Origin: Bordetella genomosp. 1
Lineage (GTDB): Bacteria; Pseudomonadota; Gammaproteobacteria; Burkholderiales; Burkholderiaceae_B
Assembly: GCF_002261335.1 (NCBI RefSeq)
Contig: NZ_NEVL01000003.1
Span: 248,001-312,000, forward strand
Reading direction: 5' to 3'
Length of the DNA stretch: 64,000 nucleotides
Shown here: in pieces, positions 1 through 8,416 of the stretch
How positions within the stretch are numbered: the stretch's first letter is position 1
Layout of the letters: every line of letters starts with the position of its first letter
Made by a program: the position numbers and the translations under genes
Notes under the pieces: model-generated
Told to the model about the DNA's origin: nothing
The model's input: the letters and a program-made list of their open reading frames with translations, nothing else
The model's database searches: none

Positions 1-80
1 TCGGTTTTCTGCGTTGCCGCGGGGCCGGGGGCGGCCGTAGCCTTGGCGTCATCCCCGGCCCACGCCGGACCCCCAACGCC

Positions 81-2363
81 ATGACGACCGACGTACCCGA
101 GATGACGCAACTGCCTCCCACCGCCGATCTTTCCGTCCAGACCACGCGCTCGCGCGCCGTGGCCGCCCTCATCGCGGATGTCCGCGCGGTGCTGCCCGAC
201 CCGGTGCGCGCCACGCCCGCCCAGCTCGACGCCGCGGCCGCGCTGCTGCGGGGGCTCGCCGGGCGCGCCGAGCTCTTTGCCGCCGAGGCCTTCCCGGTGC
301 ATCCGGAGCGCCCCGGCACGATCTACCGCCTGGCCGAAGACACCGACGGCGCCTACGCCCTGTATCTGTCGCTGGGCGAGGTGGGCAAGGCCCAGCCGCC
401 GCACGATCACACCACCTGGGCCATCATTGCCGGCGTGCGCGGCGACGAGCGCAACGAGGTCTATGCGCGCGCCGCCACCGCCGACCCCGCGCGCGACACG
501 CTGACGCACGTCAGGCGCGTCGACGTGGGCCCCGGCGGCGCGATCGTGCTGCAGCCGCACGACGTGCACACCATCGAACTGATCGGCGACCAGCCCGGCG
601 CGCACCTGCATTTCTATGGCCTGGCGCTCGACCGCCTCGCCGGCCGCGTGGTGTTCGAGAGCAAGGAGGGCGGCACCGTCCGCACCTTCGGCCCGCCCGC
701 CGCGATCTTTCACGCGCTGGTGAGCGCGCAAGAGGTGGAGCGCGCGCTGCGCGGCACCGCCGAGATCGCGCTGCTGGACGTGCGCGAGGCCGGCCGCTAC
801 GCCGAGCGCCACATCCTGGAGGCGGCCAACGCGCCGCTGTGGCGGCTGGAGCAGCGCATCGACCGCCTGGTGCCGCGCCGCAATACGCGCATCGTGGTGG
901 TGGACGAGGACGAATCGCTGGCGCACGAGGCCGCCGGCAAGCTGACCCGGCTGGGCTACACCGACGTCGCCGTGTTGGCGGGCGGGACGCGCGGCTGGGA
1001 AGCCTCGGGCCGCGAGATCTTCTGGGGCACCAACGTGCCCAGCAAGGCCTTCGGCGAAGTGATCGAACACGAGAAGCACACGCCCTGGATCGACGTGGAC
1101 GAGCTCGCCGCGCGCGTGTCGGCCGGCGAGAACATCGTGGTGGTCGACAGCCGCACCACCGAGGAATTCCACAACTTCACGCTGCCGTTCTCGCACAGCC
1201 TGCCGGGCGCCGAGCTGGTCTACCGCATCGGCGAGCTGGCGCCCGACCCCGACACCTTCGTGGTGGTGAACTGCGCCGGCCGCACGCGCTCGATCGTGGG
1301 CGCGCAGACGCTGATCGACGCCGGCATTCCCAACAAGGTGGCGTCGCTGCGCAACGGCACGATGGAATGGCTGATCTCCGGCCGCGAACTGGCCTATGGC
1401 CGTCACGCCGTGCTGCCCGAACCGGGCGCGCAACAGCTGGCGCAGGCGCGCGAACGCGCCCAGACCTTGATCGCCGCCGCGGGCGTGGGCTACGTCGATG
1501 CCACGCAACTGGCCGCCTTCGAGGCCGAAGCGGCCGCGGGCCAGCGCAGCCTCTATCGCTTCGACGTGCGCACCCGCGAGGAATACGAGGCCGGGCACCT
1601 GCCGGGCTGGCGCTGGGCGCCGGGCGGCCAGCTGGTGCAGGCCACCGACGAATACGTGGGCACGCGCCGTTCGCGCGTGGTGCTGGCCGACCATGATGGC
1701 GTGCGCGCCCTCACCACGGCGGCCTGGCTGGCCCAACTCGGCGCGGTCGAGGTCTATCTGTATGCCGCGCCGCTGCAGCCGCTGGCGGCCACGCCCGGCC
1801 TGGCCGCCGCGCCGGTGGCGCTCGAAGTGGGCGCCGAACGCGTCCGGGTGCTGCGTCATCGCGATCCGGCGCCGTCGGTGCGGGCCCAGGCCCTGGCCGG
1901 CTGGCTGGAGGCGGGCGACACGCTGGTCTACGACGTGGACCGCCGCGGCGCCTACGAGCGCGGCCACGTGCGCGGCGCGCACTTCGCCGCACCCGACCGC
2001 CTGCCGGCACTCGTGGCAGGCCACGCGGGCAAGCGCGTGGTGGTCGTGTCGGAGGACGGCGTGCTGGCGCAACTGGTGGCGGCCGAGCTGCATTGGCGCC
2101 TGCGCCGCCAGGACGGCGCGCCCGCGGTGTATGCGCTGACGGGCGGCACGCGGGCCTGGCAGGCCCAGGGCCTGCCGCTGGGCACCGGCGCGGGCGGCGT
2201 GCTGACGGGCGACGACGACCAGGACATCAGCCCCTATCTGCTCGACGACGTGGCCGCACGCAACGCGGGTTTCAAACACTATCTGGACTGGGAGCTGGGC
2301 CTGGTGGCGCAGCTCGAGCGCGCCGGCGCGAGCGACATCAAACTGATCGAGGCCGCGCAATGA
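81..2363 (+). CDS. Cupin (cysteine-dioxygenase-like) fused to four rhodanese domains
   Basis: A 760-residue fusion, probably cytoplasmic because no signal peptide is seen. Residues about 60-200 form a cupin resembling cysteine dioxygenase, with metal-ligand candidates in HDHTTW (about residue 108), QPHDVHT (about 159) and LHFYG. Four rhodanese-like modules follow, at about 213-315, 335-435, 475-575 and 605-710. Only the second has a catalytic-loop cysteine (Cys398 in NCAGRTRS). The equivalent loops of the others carry Asp or Ser (VVDEDES, LADHDG, VSEDG), so they should not form a persulfide. Established knowledge: cysteine dioxygenase oxidises thiols and rhodaneses transfer sulfane sulfur. 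A role in thiol or persulfide turnover is inferred and fits the organosulfur genes downstream. The start is the first ATG of the frame; the upstream context is cut by the window edge. Confidence 0.9.
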   Translation: MTTDVPEMTQLPPTADLSVQTTRSRAVAALIADVRAVLPDPVRATPAQLDAAAALLRGLAGRAELFAAEAFPVHPERPGTIYRLAEDTDGAYALYLSLGEVGKAQPPHDHTTWAIIAGVRGDERNEVYARAATADPARDTLTHVRRVDVGPGGAIVLQPHDVHTIELIGDQPGAHLHFYGLALDRLAGRVVFESKEGGTVRTFGPPAAIFHALVSAQEVERALRGTAEIALLDVREAGRYAERHILEAANAPLWRLEQRIDRLVPRRNTRIVVVDEDESLAHEAAGKLTRLGYTDVAVLAGGTRGWEASGREIFWGTNVPSKAFGEVIEHEKHTPWIDVDELAARVSAGENIVVVDSRTTEEFHNFTLPFSHSLPGAELVYRIGELAPDPDTFVVVNCAGRTRSIVGAQTLIDAGIPNKVASLRNGTMEWLISGRELAYGRHAVLPEPGAQQLAQARERAQTLIAAAGVGYVDATQLAAFEAEAAAGQRSLYRFDVRTREEYEAGHLPGWRWAPGGQLVQATDEYVGTRRSRVVLADHDGVRALTTAAWLAQLGAVEVYLYAAPLQPLAATPGLAAAPVALEVGAERVRVLRHRDPAPSVRAQALAGWLEAGDTLVYDVDRRGAYERGHVRGAHFAAPDRLPALVAGHAGKRVVVVSEDGVLAQLVAAELHWRLRRQDGAPAVYALTGGTRAWQAQGLPLGTGAGGVLTGDDDQDISPYLLDDVAARNAGFKHYLDWELGLVAQLERAGASDIKLIEAAQ

Positions 2364-2614
2364 CGGGCCGCGCTCGCGAGACGGGGCCCGTGGCGGATGC
2401 CTGGGCCCGGCTGCGGCGCGGCTTGCGCCGGCTGCGCCGCCGCGAGTGGGTCAGGTGGGCGCGCCAGCCGGTGTCGTGCTGGTCGGCCGCGCCGTTCGCC
2501 GTGGGACCCGCGCCGGCCGTGCCGCGCGGCGCCCGGCCCCGTTCGGCGACGGACACGTGCTACGCCCGCTTCGACGCGGACGGCGGTTGCCGTTCCGCCT
2601 GCGCCACGGCCTGA
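2360..2614 (+). CDS. Possible small Arg/Ala-rich protein overlapping the rhodanese gene
   Basis: An 84-codon frame whose ATG overlaps the stop of the rhodanese fusion in an ATGA junction, the usual sign of translational coupling here. The product is very Arg/Ala/Pro-rich and has no recognisable domain. Frames of this length arise easily by chance in DNA this GC-rich, and the composition looks like that of a random frame. Only the start/stop overlap argues for it. Confidence 0.18.
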   Translation: MTGRARETGPVADAWARLRRGLRRLRRREWVRWARQPVSCWSAAPFAVGPAPAVPRGARPRSATDTCYARFDADGGCRSACATA

Positions 2615-2810
2615 GGGCCGCGGGCGGCGCGCAGGCCGGGAGGACGAGTCCCGCGCCCGCCGCCGCCGGCGGACCCGGCCGGGTGCGCCGACCGGCGCCC
2701 ATCCCACCCATTTCCTGCCGCCGGCTCCGGCCGGCGGCGTCCGATACGCCATCCCGGCTTGTCACCCCGCGCGGAGCCGTTCCGCGCCATCCGTCCAACA
2801 GGAGTCATGC
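2364..2810. other. Intergenic stretch between the rhodanese fusion and the Mop gene
   Basis: About 450 bases without a convincing gene. The first half is covered by the doubtful 84-codon frame, and the rest holds only overlapping, mutually exclusive GC-artefact frames on both strands. No clear promoter hexamers, terminator or repeat was seen. The Shine-Dalgarno sequence AGGAG of the next gene lies at 2800-2804. Confidence 0.5.
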
Positions 2811-3026
2811 ATGGCCATTCAATCCATCAACGCCCGCAACCAGTTCCGCGGCAAGATCAAGGAGATCGTGCTGGGCTCGGTCGTGTCCGAAGTCGACATC
2901 GACACGCCCGCCGGCATCGTGACCTCGGTCATCACCACCCGTTCGGTCAAGGAGCTGGACCTGCAGGTCGGCACCGAAGTGCTGGCCTTCGTGAAGGCCA
3001 CCGAGGTGTCGGTCGCCAAGCTCTGA
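2811..3026 (+). CDS. Mop-type molybdenum-pterin/molybdate-binding protein (TOBE domain)
   Basis: A 71-residue protein that is a single TOBE/Mop domain. It begins MAIQSINARNQFRGKIKEI and contains the family-typical stretches GSVVSEVDI and VTSVITTRSVKELDL near residues 27-50. Mop proteins are small cytoplasmic molbindins that oligomerise to bind molybdate or molybdopterin, buffering molybdenum for molybdoenzymes. Length (about 70 residues) is normal. The start is fixed by AGGAG seven bases upstream. It stands alone between the rhodanese gene and a convergent redox group, with a hairpin immediately downstream. Confidence 0.88.
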   Translation: MAIQSINARNQFRGKIKEIVLGSVVSEVDIDTPAGIVTSVITTRSVKELDLQVGTEVLAFVKATEVSVAKL

Positions 3027-3044
3027 GCGCGCTTGCAAAACACC

Positions 3045-3069
3045 ACGGGCCGCCTCTCGGGCGGCCCGT
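3045..3069. terminator. GC-rich hairpin between convergent genes
   Basis: Ten-base arms (ACGGGCCGCC / GGCGGCCCGT) around a five-base loop, located just after the Mop gene and just before the stop of the convergent DsbA-like gene. The following T-tract is weak, so it may work as a bidirectional terminator or only as a transcript-end stabiliser. Confidence 0.55.
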
Positions 3070-3087
3070 CGTGCTTGGTGCGCCCGT

Positions 3088-3627
3088 TCAGGCGGCGCGT
3101 TCGAGCTGGCGCGCGACGGCGCCCAGGACCTCGATCAGCGAGCCCGCGTCGCGCTCGCCGTCATAGCGGACGCCGTTGACGAACAGCGCGGGCGTGCCAT
3201 TGACGCCGCTGCGGATGCCGCCCTGGAAGTCGCGCTGGATCCGGCCGTCGAAGCGGCCCGAAAAGGCCTCGTTCAATGCGGCGGCATCCAGCCCGAGGGT
3301 CTGGCCATACGCCATCAGCTCGCGCGGACGCAGGGCCTGCTGGTTTTCGTAGAGCATGTCGTGCGCTTCCCAGAACTTGCCCTGCAGCGCCGCGGCTTCG
3401 GCGAACTCGGCCGCCATCACCGCATGCGGATGCAGCTCGGAGATCGGAAAGTTGCGGAACACGAAGCGCAGCTTGTCGCCCAGCGCCTGCTGCACCTGCT
3501 TGAGCACCGGATAGGCCTCGCCGCAGTACGGGCACTCGTAATCGCCGTACTCGACCAGGGTGACCGGCGCATCGACCGGGCCTTGCAGGTGGTCCGTCGC
3601 ATCGACGGGGTAGATCAGGCGGCTCAT
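3088..3627 (-). CDS. DsbA-family thiol oxidoreductase, probably cytoplasmic
   Basis: A 179-residue thioredoxin-fold protein of the DsbA/FrnE type. The active-site motif CPYC lies at residues 32-35 (YGDYECPYCGEAY), a helical insertion follows, and the cis-Pro region reads NGTPALFVNG. No signal peptide precedes the domain, so it should act in the cytoplasm as a disulfide reductase/isomerase or a detoxifying oxidoreductase. Its ATG overlaps the stop of the upstream peroxiredoxin gene (ATGA), so the two are co-transcribed and probably functionally paired. The frame continues upstream, but the overlap start gives the normal domain length. Confidence 0.85.
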   Translation of the reverse strand: MSRLIYPVDATDHLQGPVDAPVTLVEYGDYECPYCGEAYPVLKQVQQALGDKLRFVFRNFPISELHPHAVMAAEFAEAAALQGKFWEAHDMLYENQQALRPRELMAYGQTLGLDAAALNEAFSGRFDGRIQRDFQGGIRSGVNGTPALFVNGVRYDGERDAGSLIEVLGAVARQLERAA

Positions 3628-4205
3628 CGCTGGGCTCCCGGGATCGATTGCTGCGGGGCAAGGGCGGCGGCGCGCGCGCCGCCTGCGGCCAGTCCGGCCT
3701 GCGCGGGTGGCGGCGCGGTGGCGCCGGCGGCCATGGCATCGAGCGCCTCGAAGATGCCGTCGGCACCCGGATTGATGCCCAGCGGCGAGACATAACTCCA
3801 GCGGATCACGCCATGGGCGTCGATCACGAACAGCGCGCGTTCGCAGATGCCTTCGGCCTCGCGATAGACACCGTAGCTGCGCGCCACCGCGCCCTTGGGC
3901 TCGAAGTCGGCCAGCAGCGGAAAGTGCAGCTTGCGCTGTTCCGCGAAGGCCGCATGGCACCACACCCCGTCCACCGAGATGCCCGCCAGTTGGGCGCCGG
4001 CCCGATGGAACTCGGGCAGGATCTGGTTGTAGAGCGCCATCTGGTCGCCGCACACCGGGCTCCAGTCGGCGGGATAGAAGGCCAGCACCAGCGGGCGGCC
4101 GAGCAGGTCGTCCAGCGAGACCTGCTGGTCCGGCGTGGCCGACAACGTGAAGGGCGGCGCGGCGGTGCCCGCCGGCAATGCAGTCAGGGAATGCGCTTGC
4201 GACAT
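3624..4205 (-). CDS. Peroxiredoxin (AhpC/TSA family)
   Basis: A 193-residue peroxiredoxin that would reduce hydrogen peroxide or organic hydroperoxides with electrons from a thioredoxin-like partner. The peroxidatic cysteine is Cys52 in the motif PADWSPVC. A second cysteine, Cys83 (VDGVWC), could be the resolving residue. The C-terminal 30 residues are a low-complexity Ala/Pro tail. It lies between dps and the DsbA-like gene on the minus strand, and all three point to oxidative-stress defence; the adjacent thioredoxin-fold protein is a plausible electron donor. No OxyR site was recognised. Confidence 0.88.
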   Translation of the reverse strand: MSQAHSLTALPAGTAAPPFTLSATPDQQVSLDDLLGRPLVLAFYPADWSPVCGDQMALYNQILPEFHRAGAQLAGISVDGVWCHAAFAEQRKLHFPLLADFEPKGAVARSYGVYREAEGICERALFVIDAHGVIRWSYVSPLGINPGADGIFEALDAMAAGATAPPPAQAGLAAGGARAAALAPQQSIPGAQR

Positions 4206-4239
4206 GATGGACTCCAGGGTTGCGGCAGGGCAGGGTGGC

Positions 4240-4758
4240 TCAGCGGGCGGCGCGCGTGGTCTCGAACAGGAACCAGCTGCGGCGCTCGGCCTCGTCGATC
4301 CAGTTTTCGATCAGGCTGGCGGTCGCGACGTCGTTGTGTTCTTCGCAGACGGCGTGGGTGGCGCGCAGAAAGCCGGTCAGCTGGCGGTTGTCGTCGGCCA
4401 GTTCGGCCAGCATGTCCTGCGGCGTGACATAGTCGGCGTCGTTGTCGAGCAGGCGTTGCAGGCGCTGGATGTGGCCGATCGAACGCAGCGTGGTGCCGCC
4501 GACCTTGCGGGCGCGTTCGGCGATCGCGTCGGTGGTGGCGTAGATCTCGTCGCCCTGGTCGTCCAGCATCAGGTGGTAGTCGCGGAAGTTGGGGCCGGAC
4601 ATGTGCCAGTGGAAGTTCTTGGTCTTGAGGTAGAGCGCGAACACGTCGGCCAGCAGCGTGGTGAGGGCGGCGGCGATATCCCGGGCGGCGTCGGCGCCCA
4701 GGTCGGTGGGCGTGTTCAGCGGGGCGCGCAGACGGGCTTGCAGCGAGAGGTCGTTCAT
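4240..4758 (-). CDS. dps: Dps ferritin-like DNA-protection protein
   Basis: A 172-residue Dps. The family forms a dodecameric shell that oxidises Fe(II) with peroxide and stores the iron, protecting DNA. The inter-subunit ferroxidase residues are all present with family spacing: His50 (KNFHWH), His62, Asp66, Asp77 and Glu81. The N-terminal tail holds a few Arg residues and could contact DNA. It is the first gene of a minus-strand stress group (dps, peroxiredoxin, DsbA-like), separated from the peroxiredoxin by about 34 bases. The divergent spacer of about 270 bases to the histidine-kinase gene should hold its promoter; no confident hexamers were found. Confidence 0.93.
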   Translation of the reverse strand: MNDLSLQARLRAPLNTPTDLGADAARDIAAALTTLLADVFALYLKTKNFHWHMSGPNFRDYHLMLDDQGDEIYATTDAIAERARKVGGTTLRSIGHIQRLQRLLDNDADYVTPQDMLAELADDNRQLTGFLRATHAVCEEHNDVATASLIENWIDEAERRSWFLFETTRAAR

Positions 4759-5029
4759 GGCGTTTTCCTTCGGTTCGTGGGACGGTCGGGTGGGCGGTCC
4801 CGGCGGGGCCCGGGGGTAGGGAGGCGGGCTGGGCCGCCGGGAGGTGCGCCCTGGAAAACAGAATATCCGTGCGTGAACCCCCGAAAAATCGGCAGATCGT
4901 TTCGCGCACTCATACCTTGGTTTAGGTCACCGTATGCTGCCGTGCGAGTGCGCGGCAGGGATCCTTACCCGATAATGAACGCGCCTGGCCCCACCCCCGC
5001 GCGGGGCCGCCGTTATCCGGAGATCATTC

Positions 5030-6994
5030 TTGTCCACGCCGCCACCGGCCGCGCAACCGTTGCCCGCGCAACCTGTTGCCGCCGCCGTCGATGCCGACGC
5101 CGCGATCGACGCGGGCCCCGCGCCCGCCGCCTGGCGCATCGGCGCGCTGGTGCTCGCCTTCGGCATCTTCCTGGTCGACACCTTCACCACGCTCGAAGGG
5201 GCGGTGGCCGTGCTGTATGTGCTGGCCGTGCTGATGGCCGCGCGCACCGGCAGCCGGCTCGACATCTTCGTGGCGACGGCCGCCAGCGTGATCCTGACCC
5301 TCGTCGCCTATGTCGATTCGCACGGGCTGCACCACGTCGGCGCGCCCACGGTGCGCGGCGTCGTCAGCCTGGCGGCGGTCGGCATCACGGCCTTGCTCGC
5401 GCTCGAGAACCTGCGCGCCACGCGCCGGCTGGCAGCGCAGGCGCGGCTGCTGGACCTCTCGCACGACATGATCTTCGTGCGCGACCGCAAGGGCGTGATC
5501 ACGTTCTGGAACCGCACCGCCGAGGACGTCTATGGCTGGCTCGCCCGCGAGGCCGTGGGCCGCGTGGCCGACGAACTGCTGCAGACCCGTTACGCCGAGC
5601 CGCGCGCCGCCATCGAGGTGGCCCTGATGAGCGCCGGCCGCTGGGACGGCACGCTGCGCCAGGTCACCCGCAGCGGCGCCACGCTGACGCTGGCGAGCCG
5701 CTGGGTGGTGCAGCGCGACCATGCCGGCCGGCCGATGGGCGTGATGGAGACCCACACCGACGTGACCGACCGCGAGGCCGCCCACGCCGCGCTGGTCAAG
5801 AGCGAGCGGCGCTATCGCCGCATGTTCGACGCCACGCGCATCGGCGTGGTGCAGGAAGACTGGCGCGAGGTGCCGGCCGAGCTGGCGCGCATCGCGGCCG
5901 ACGCCGACGGGCTGGCGCGCCATTTCGCCAGCCATCCCGAGGCGGTGCAGCGCATCCGCAGGCGGGTGCGCATCGATGCCGTCAATCCCGCCTTCCTGGC
6001 GATGGTCGGGGCCGGCACGGCGCCCGGCGCCCCGGGCAACGTCGACGAGGTGCTGAGCCCCTCCGACCGCAGCTTCGCCGAGGCGCTCACCGCGTACGCG
6101 CGCGGCGAGCCATTCCATGAGGGCGAGACCGACATGATCCGCGCCGACGGCACGCTGGTGCCGGTGCTGTTCACGATCACCTATCCCGCGCCCGACGATC
6201 CGGAGGGCTGCGTGCTGGTGTTCGTGGTCGACAACACGGAGCGCAAGCACGACCAGGATGCGCTGCTGCAGGCCCAGGCCGAGATCGCGCATGCCGCGCG
6301 CGTGGCCACGCTGGGCGAGCTCACGGCGTCGATTGCGCACGAGGTCAATCAGCCGCTGATGGCGGTGGTGACCAGCGGCGACGCCGCGATGCGCTGGCTG
6401 CGCCGCGATCCGCCCGACCTGCACGAGGTCGAGGTGGGCCTCGAGCGCATCGGCTCGGAGGCGCGCCGCGCCTCCGAGATCGTCAAGCGGGTGCAGGCCT
6501 TCCTGCGCAAGGCGCCGGCCCAGCACGACCGGCTGGCGGCCGGCGCCATCATCGAGGAGGCCGCGCGGCTGGTGGCGCACGAGTTCGCGCGCGAACGCAT
6601 CGAGCTGCGCATCGAGGTGGCGCCCGACCTGCCCGAGGTCGCGGGCGACCGCATCCAGCTGCAGCAGGTGCTGGTCAATCTGATGGTGAACGCGACCCAG
6701 GCCATGGCCGGTCAGGCCGGCCCGCGGCTGCTGTGCGTCACGGCGGCACGGCACGACGACGCGCACCTGGCGATCACGCTCAGCGACACCGGCCCCGGCG
6801 TGGCCCCGGCCGACCGCGAACGCCTGTTCGCGCCGTTCTACACCACCAAGCCCGATGGCATGGGCATGGGCCTGGCGATCTGCCGCAGCACCGTGCAGGC
6901 CCATGGCGGCACGCTCACCCTGAACACGGCGCCCGGCCACGGCGCGGTCTTCCAACTCACGCTCGCGGTGGCCCGCGAAGGAATCCCGGCATGA
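5030..6994 (+). CDS. Membrane-bound PAS-domain sensor histidine kinase (FixL/TodS-like)
   Basis: A 654-residue hybrid of membrane sensor and kinase. Residues 35-120 contain about four hydrophobic segments, then one PAS domain (about 128-240) and a second divergent PAS region (about 260-415). The dimerisation/phosphoacceptor segment has His437 (ASIAHEVNQPL), followed by an HATPase with the G-box region LSDTGPGV and DGMGMGLAIC. The first codon is TTG, supported by GGAG at 5019-5022 and the absence of a nearby in-frame ATG. It overlaps the next response-regulator gene by ATGA, so the pair is a two-component system. The stimulus is unknown; the architecture resembles FixL-type redox/oxygen or aromatic sensors, but no haem-ligand motif was identified. 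Confidence 0.88.
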   Translation: MSTPPPAAQPLPAQPVAAAVDADAAIDAGPAPAAWRIGALVLAFGIFLVDTFTTLEGAVAVLYVLAVLMAARTGSRLDIFVATAASVILTLVAYVDSHGLHHVGAPTVRGVVSLAAVGITALLALENLRATRRLAAQARLLDLSHDMIFVRDRKGVITFWNRTAEDVYGWLAREAVGRVADELLQTRYAEPRAAIEVALMSAGRWDGTLRQVTRSGATLTLASRWVVQRDHAGRPMGVMETHTDVTDREAAHAALVKSERRYRRMFDATRIGVVQEDWREVPAELARIAADADGLARHFASHPEAVQRIRRRVRIDAVNPAFLAMVGAGTAPGAPGNVDEVLSPSDRSFAEALTAYARGEPFHEGETDMIRADGTLVPVLFTITYPAPDDPEGCVLVFVVDNTERKHDQDALLQAQAEIAHAARVATLGELTASIAHEVNQPLMAVVTSGDAAMRWLRRDPPDLHEVEVGLERIGSEARRASEIVKRVQAFLRKAPAQHDRLAAGAIIEEAARLVAHEFARERIELRIEVAPDLPEVAGDRIQLQQVLVNLMVNATQAMAGQAGPRLLCVTAARHDDAHLAITLSDTGPGVAPADRERLFAPFYTTKPDGMGMGLAICRSTVQAHGGTLTLNTAPGHGAVFQLTLAVAREGIPA

Positions 6995-7632
6995 ACCGTT
7001 CCCCGATCCCGGCCCCGGCCGTCGAGCCGCTGGTCATCATCGTCGACGACGAGGCGCCGGTGCGCGACGCGCTCGATTCGCTGTTCCGCTCCGTCGGCCT
7101 GCGCACGATGCTGTTCGCCGCGCCCGCCGAGCTGCTGGCCGCGCGCATTCCGGACACGCCCGGCTGCCTGGTGCTGGACGTGCGCCTGCCCGGCATCAGC
7201 GGACTCGACTTCCAGTCGCAGCTGGCCGGGCAGGGGCTGGACCTGCCGATCGTGTTCATGACCGGCCACGGCGACATCCCCATGACGGTGAAGGCGATGA
7301 AGGCGGGCGCCGTGGACTTCCTGTCCAAGCCGTTTCGCGAACAGGACATGCTGGACGCGGTCACGACGGCGATCGAGCGCGACACCGAGCGCCGCGCCCA
7401 GACCGCCGGCCTGGCCACGCTGCGCGCCGCCTACGACACCCTGACGGCGCGCGAGCGCGAGGTGATGGGGCATGTGGTGTCCGGGCTGATGAACAAGCAG
7501 GTCGCCGGCCTGATCGGCCTGAGCGAGATCACGGTCAAGATCCATCGCGGCAACGTCATGCGCAAGATGGGCGTGCGGTCGCTCGCCGACCTGGTCCGCC
7601 AGGCCCACACGCTGGGCATTTCGCGCACCTGA
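6991..7632 (+). CDS. FixJ/NarL-type response regulator
   Basis: A 213-residue regulator with an N-terminal receiver and a LuxR-type DNA-binding domain. The acidic pocket is VDDE (19-21), the phosphoacceptor is Asp63 (LVLDVRLPG) and the conserved Lys is in LSKPF. The helix-turn-helix lies at about residues 145-205 (LTAREREVMGHVVSG, then NKQVAGLIGLSEITVKIHR). Its start codon overlaps the kinase stop, so it is the cognate partner. A second, stand-alone receiver lies 115 bases downstream. Targets are unknown; the usual role is activation of metabolic promoters. Confidence 0.9.
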   Translation: MNRSPIPAPAVEPLVIIVDDEAPVRDALDSLFRSVGLRTMLFAAPAELLAARIPDTPGCLVLDVRLPGISGLDFQSQLAGQGLDLPIVFMTGHGDIPMTVKAMKAGAVDFLSKPFREQDMLDAVTTAIERDTERRAQTAGLATLRAAYDTLTAREREVMGHVVSGLMNKQVAGLIGLSEITVKIHRGNVMRKMGVRSLADLVRQAHTLGISRT

Positions 7633-7747
7633 ATGGGGCGGCGACAAACCTGTGTATGATTCCTTTCATGGCTGAGAAGGTTCATAACGGAGACTGCCGC
7701 GTTTCGACGCACGTTCGTGCTGCCCGCGGCCTGAAGGACTTTCGTAT

Positions 7748-8113
7748 ATGAATCACGTTCCCACGATAGCGATCATCGACGACGACGATGGCGTGAGGAC
7801 CGCCCTGTCCAGCCTGGTCCGCTCGCTCGGCTACCAGGTGCGCGCCTACGCATCGGCGCCCGATTTCCTCGGCGACGCGACCCTGCGCGAGCCGGACTGC
7901 CTGGTTTCCGACATCCAGATGGCGCCCATGAGCGGCGACGAGCTCCAGCGCGCGCTGAACGCCGCCGGCCGCCATTTCCCGATGATCTTCATGACGGCGT
8001 TCTCGACCGACGCGATGCGCCGGCGCATCCTGGAGGGGGGCGCGCGCGCCTATCTCGAGAAGCCGGTCGACGGCGGCACCATGGCGCGCTGCCTGGCCGA
8101 AGCCCTGGCCTGA
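7748..8113 (+). CDS. Stand-alone receiver-domain response regulator
   Basis: A 121-residue single receiver domain without an output domain. The acidic pocket is IDDDD (10-14), the phosphoacceptor is Asp55 (LVSDIQM), and the conserved Thr/Ser and Lys positions are in FMTAFST and LEKPV. Such proteins act by protein-protein contact or as phosphate sinks. Placement directly after a FixJ-type kinase/regulator pair suggests it competes for or tunes phosphate flow from the same kinase, which is inference. The spacer before it carries no obvious terminator. Confidence 0.85.
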   Translation: MNHVPTIAIIDDDDGVRTALSSLVRSLGYQVRAYASAPDFLGDATLREPDCLVSDIQMAPMSGDELQRALNAAGRHFPMIFMTAFSTDAMRRRILEGGARAYLEKPVDGGTMARCLAEALA

Positions 8114-8274
8114 GCGCGGGCGCCGCGCCGTCGCGGCCCGCCCGCGCGGGCGCGGCGATCCGGCCGGGCGGCCGCAGCCAATTGTCACATCCCTGACGTG
8201 CGCGAGGCGGTATGTTGGTGCTCCCGTGCGCCGCGGCCGGCCGGCGAGGTCGATACGCCGGCCCGGCGTGGCGC

Positions 8275-8304
8275 GTGCGGTACACCTTCGGTGCGGTACC
8301 GCAC
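8275..8304. promoter_or_regulatory. Perfect 14-bp palindrome plus half-repeat upstream of the hydrolase gene
   Basis: GTGCGGTACCGCAC at 8291-8304 is a perfect palindrome. The same GTGCGGTAC occurs as a direct repeat at 8275-8283, 16 bases earlier. The site lies about 115 bases before the start of the alpha/beta-hydrolase gene, in a 303-base gene-free spacer (8114-8416), and looks like an operator for a dimeric repressor or activator. No cognate regulator gene is adjacent, so the binder is unknown. Nothing else was recognised in the spacer. Confidence 0.45.
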
Positions 8305-8416
8305 ATACGTAGGTATAGGGCTGTCGATCCCACCGTAGGATTTCGCGACGCCGCCCGATTCCCTAATCTTGTCTTGCGGTTCTTTTCCACCCAACTCCCT
8401 CTGGAGCAACAAGACC

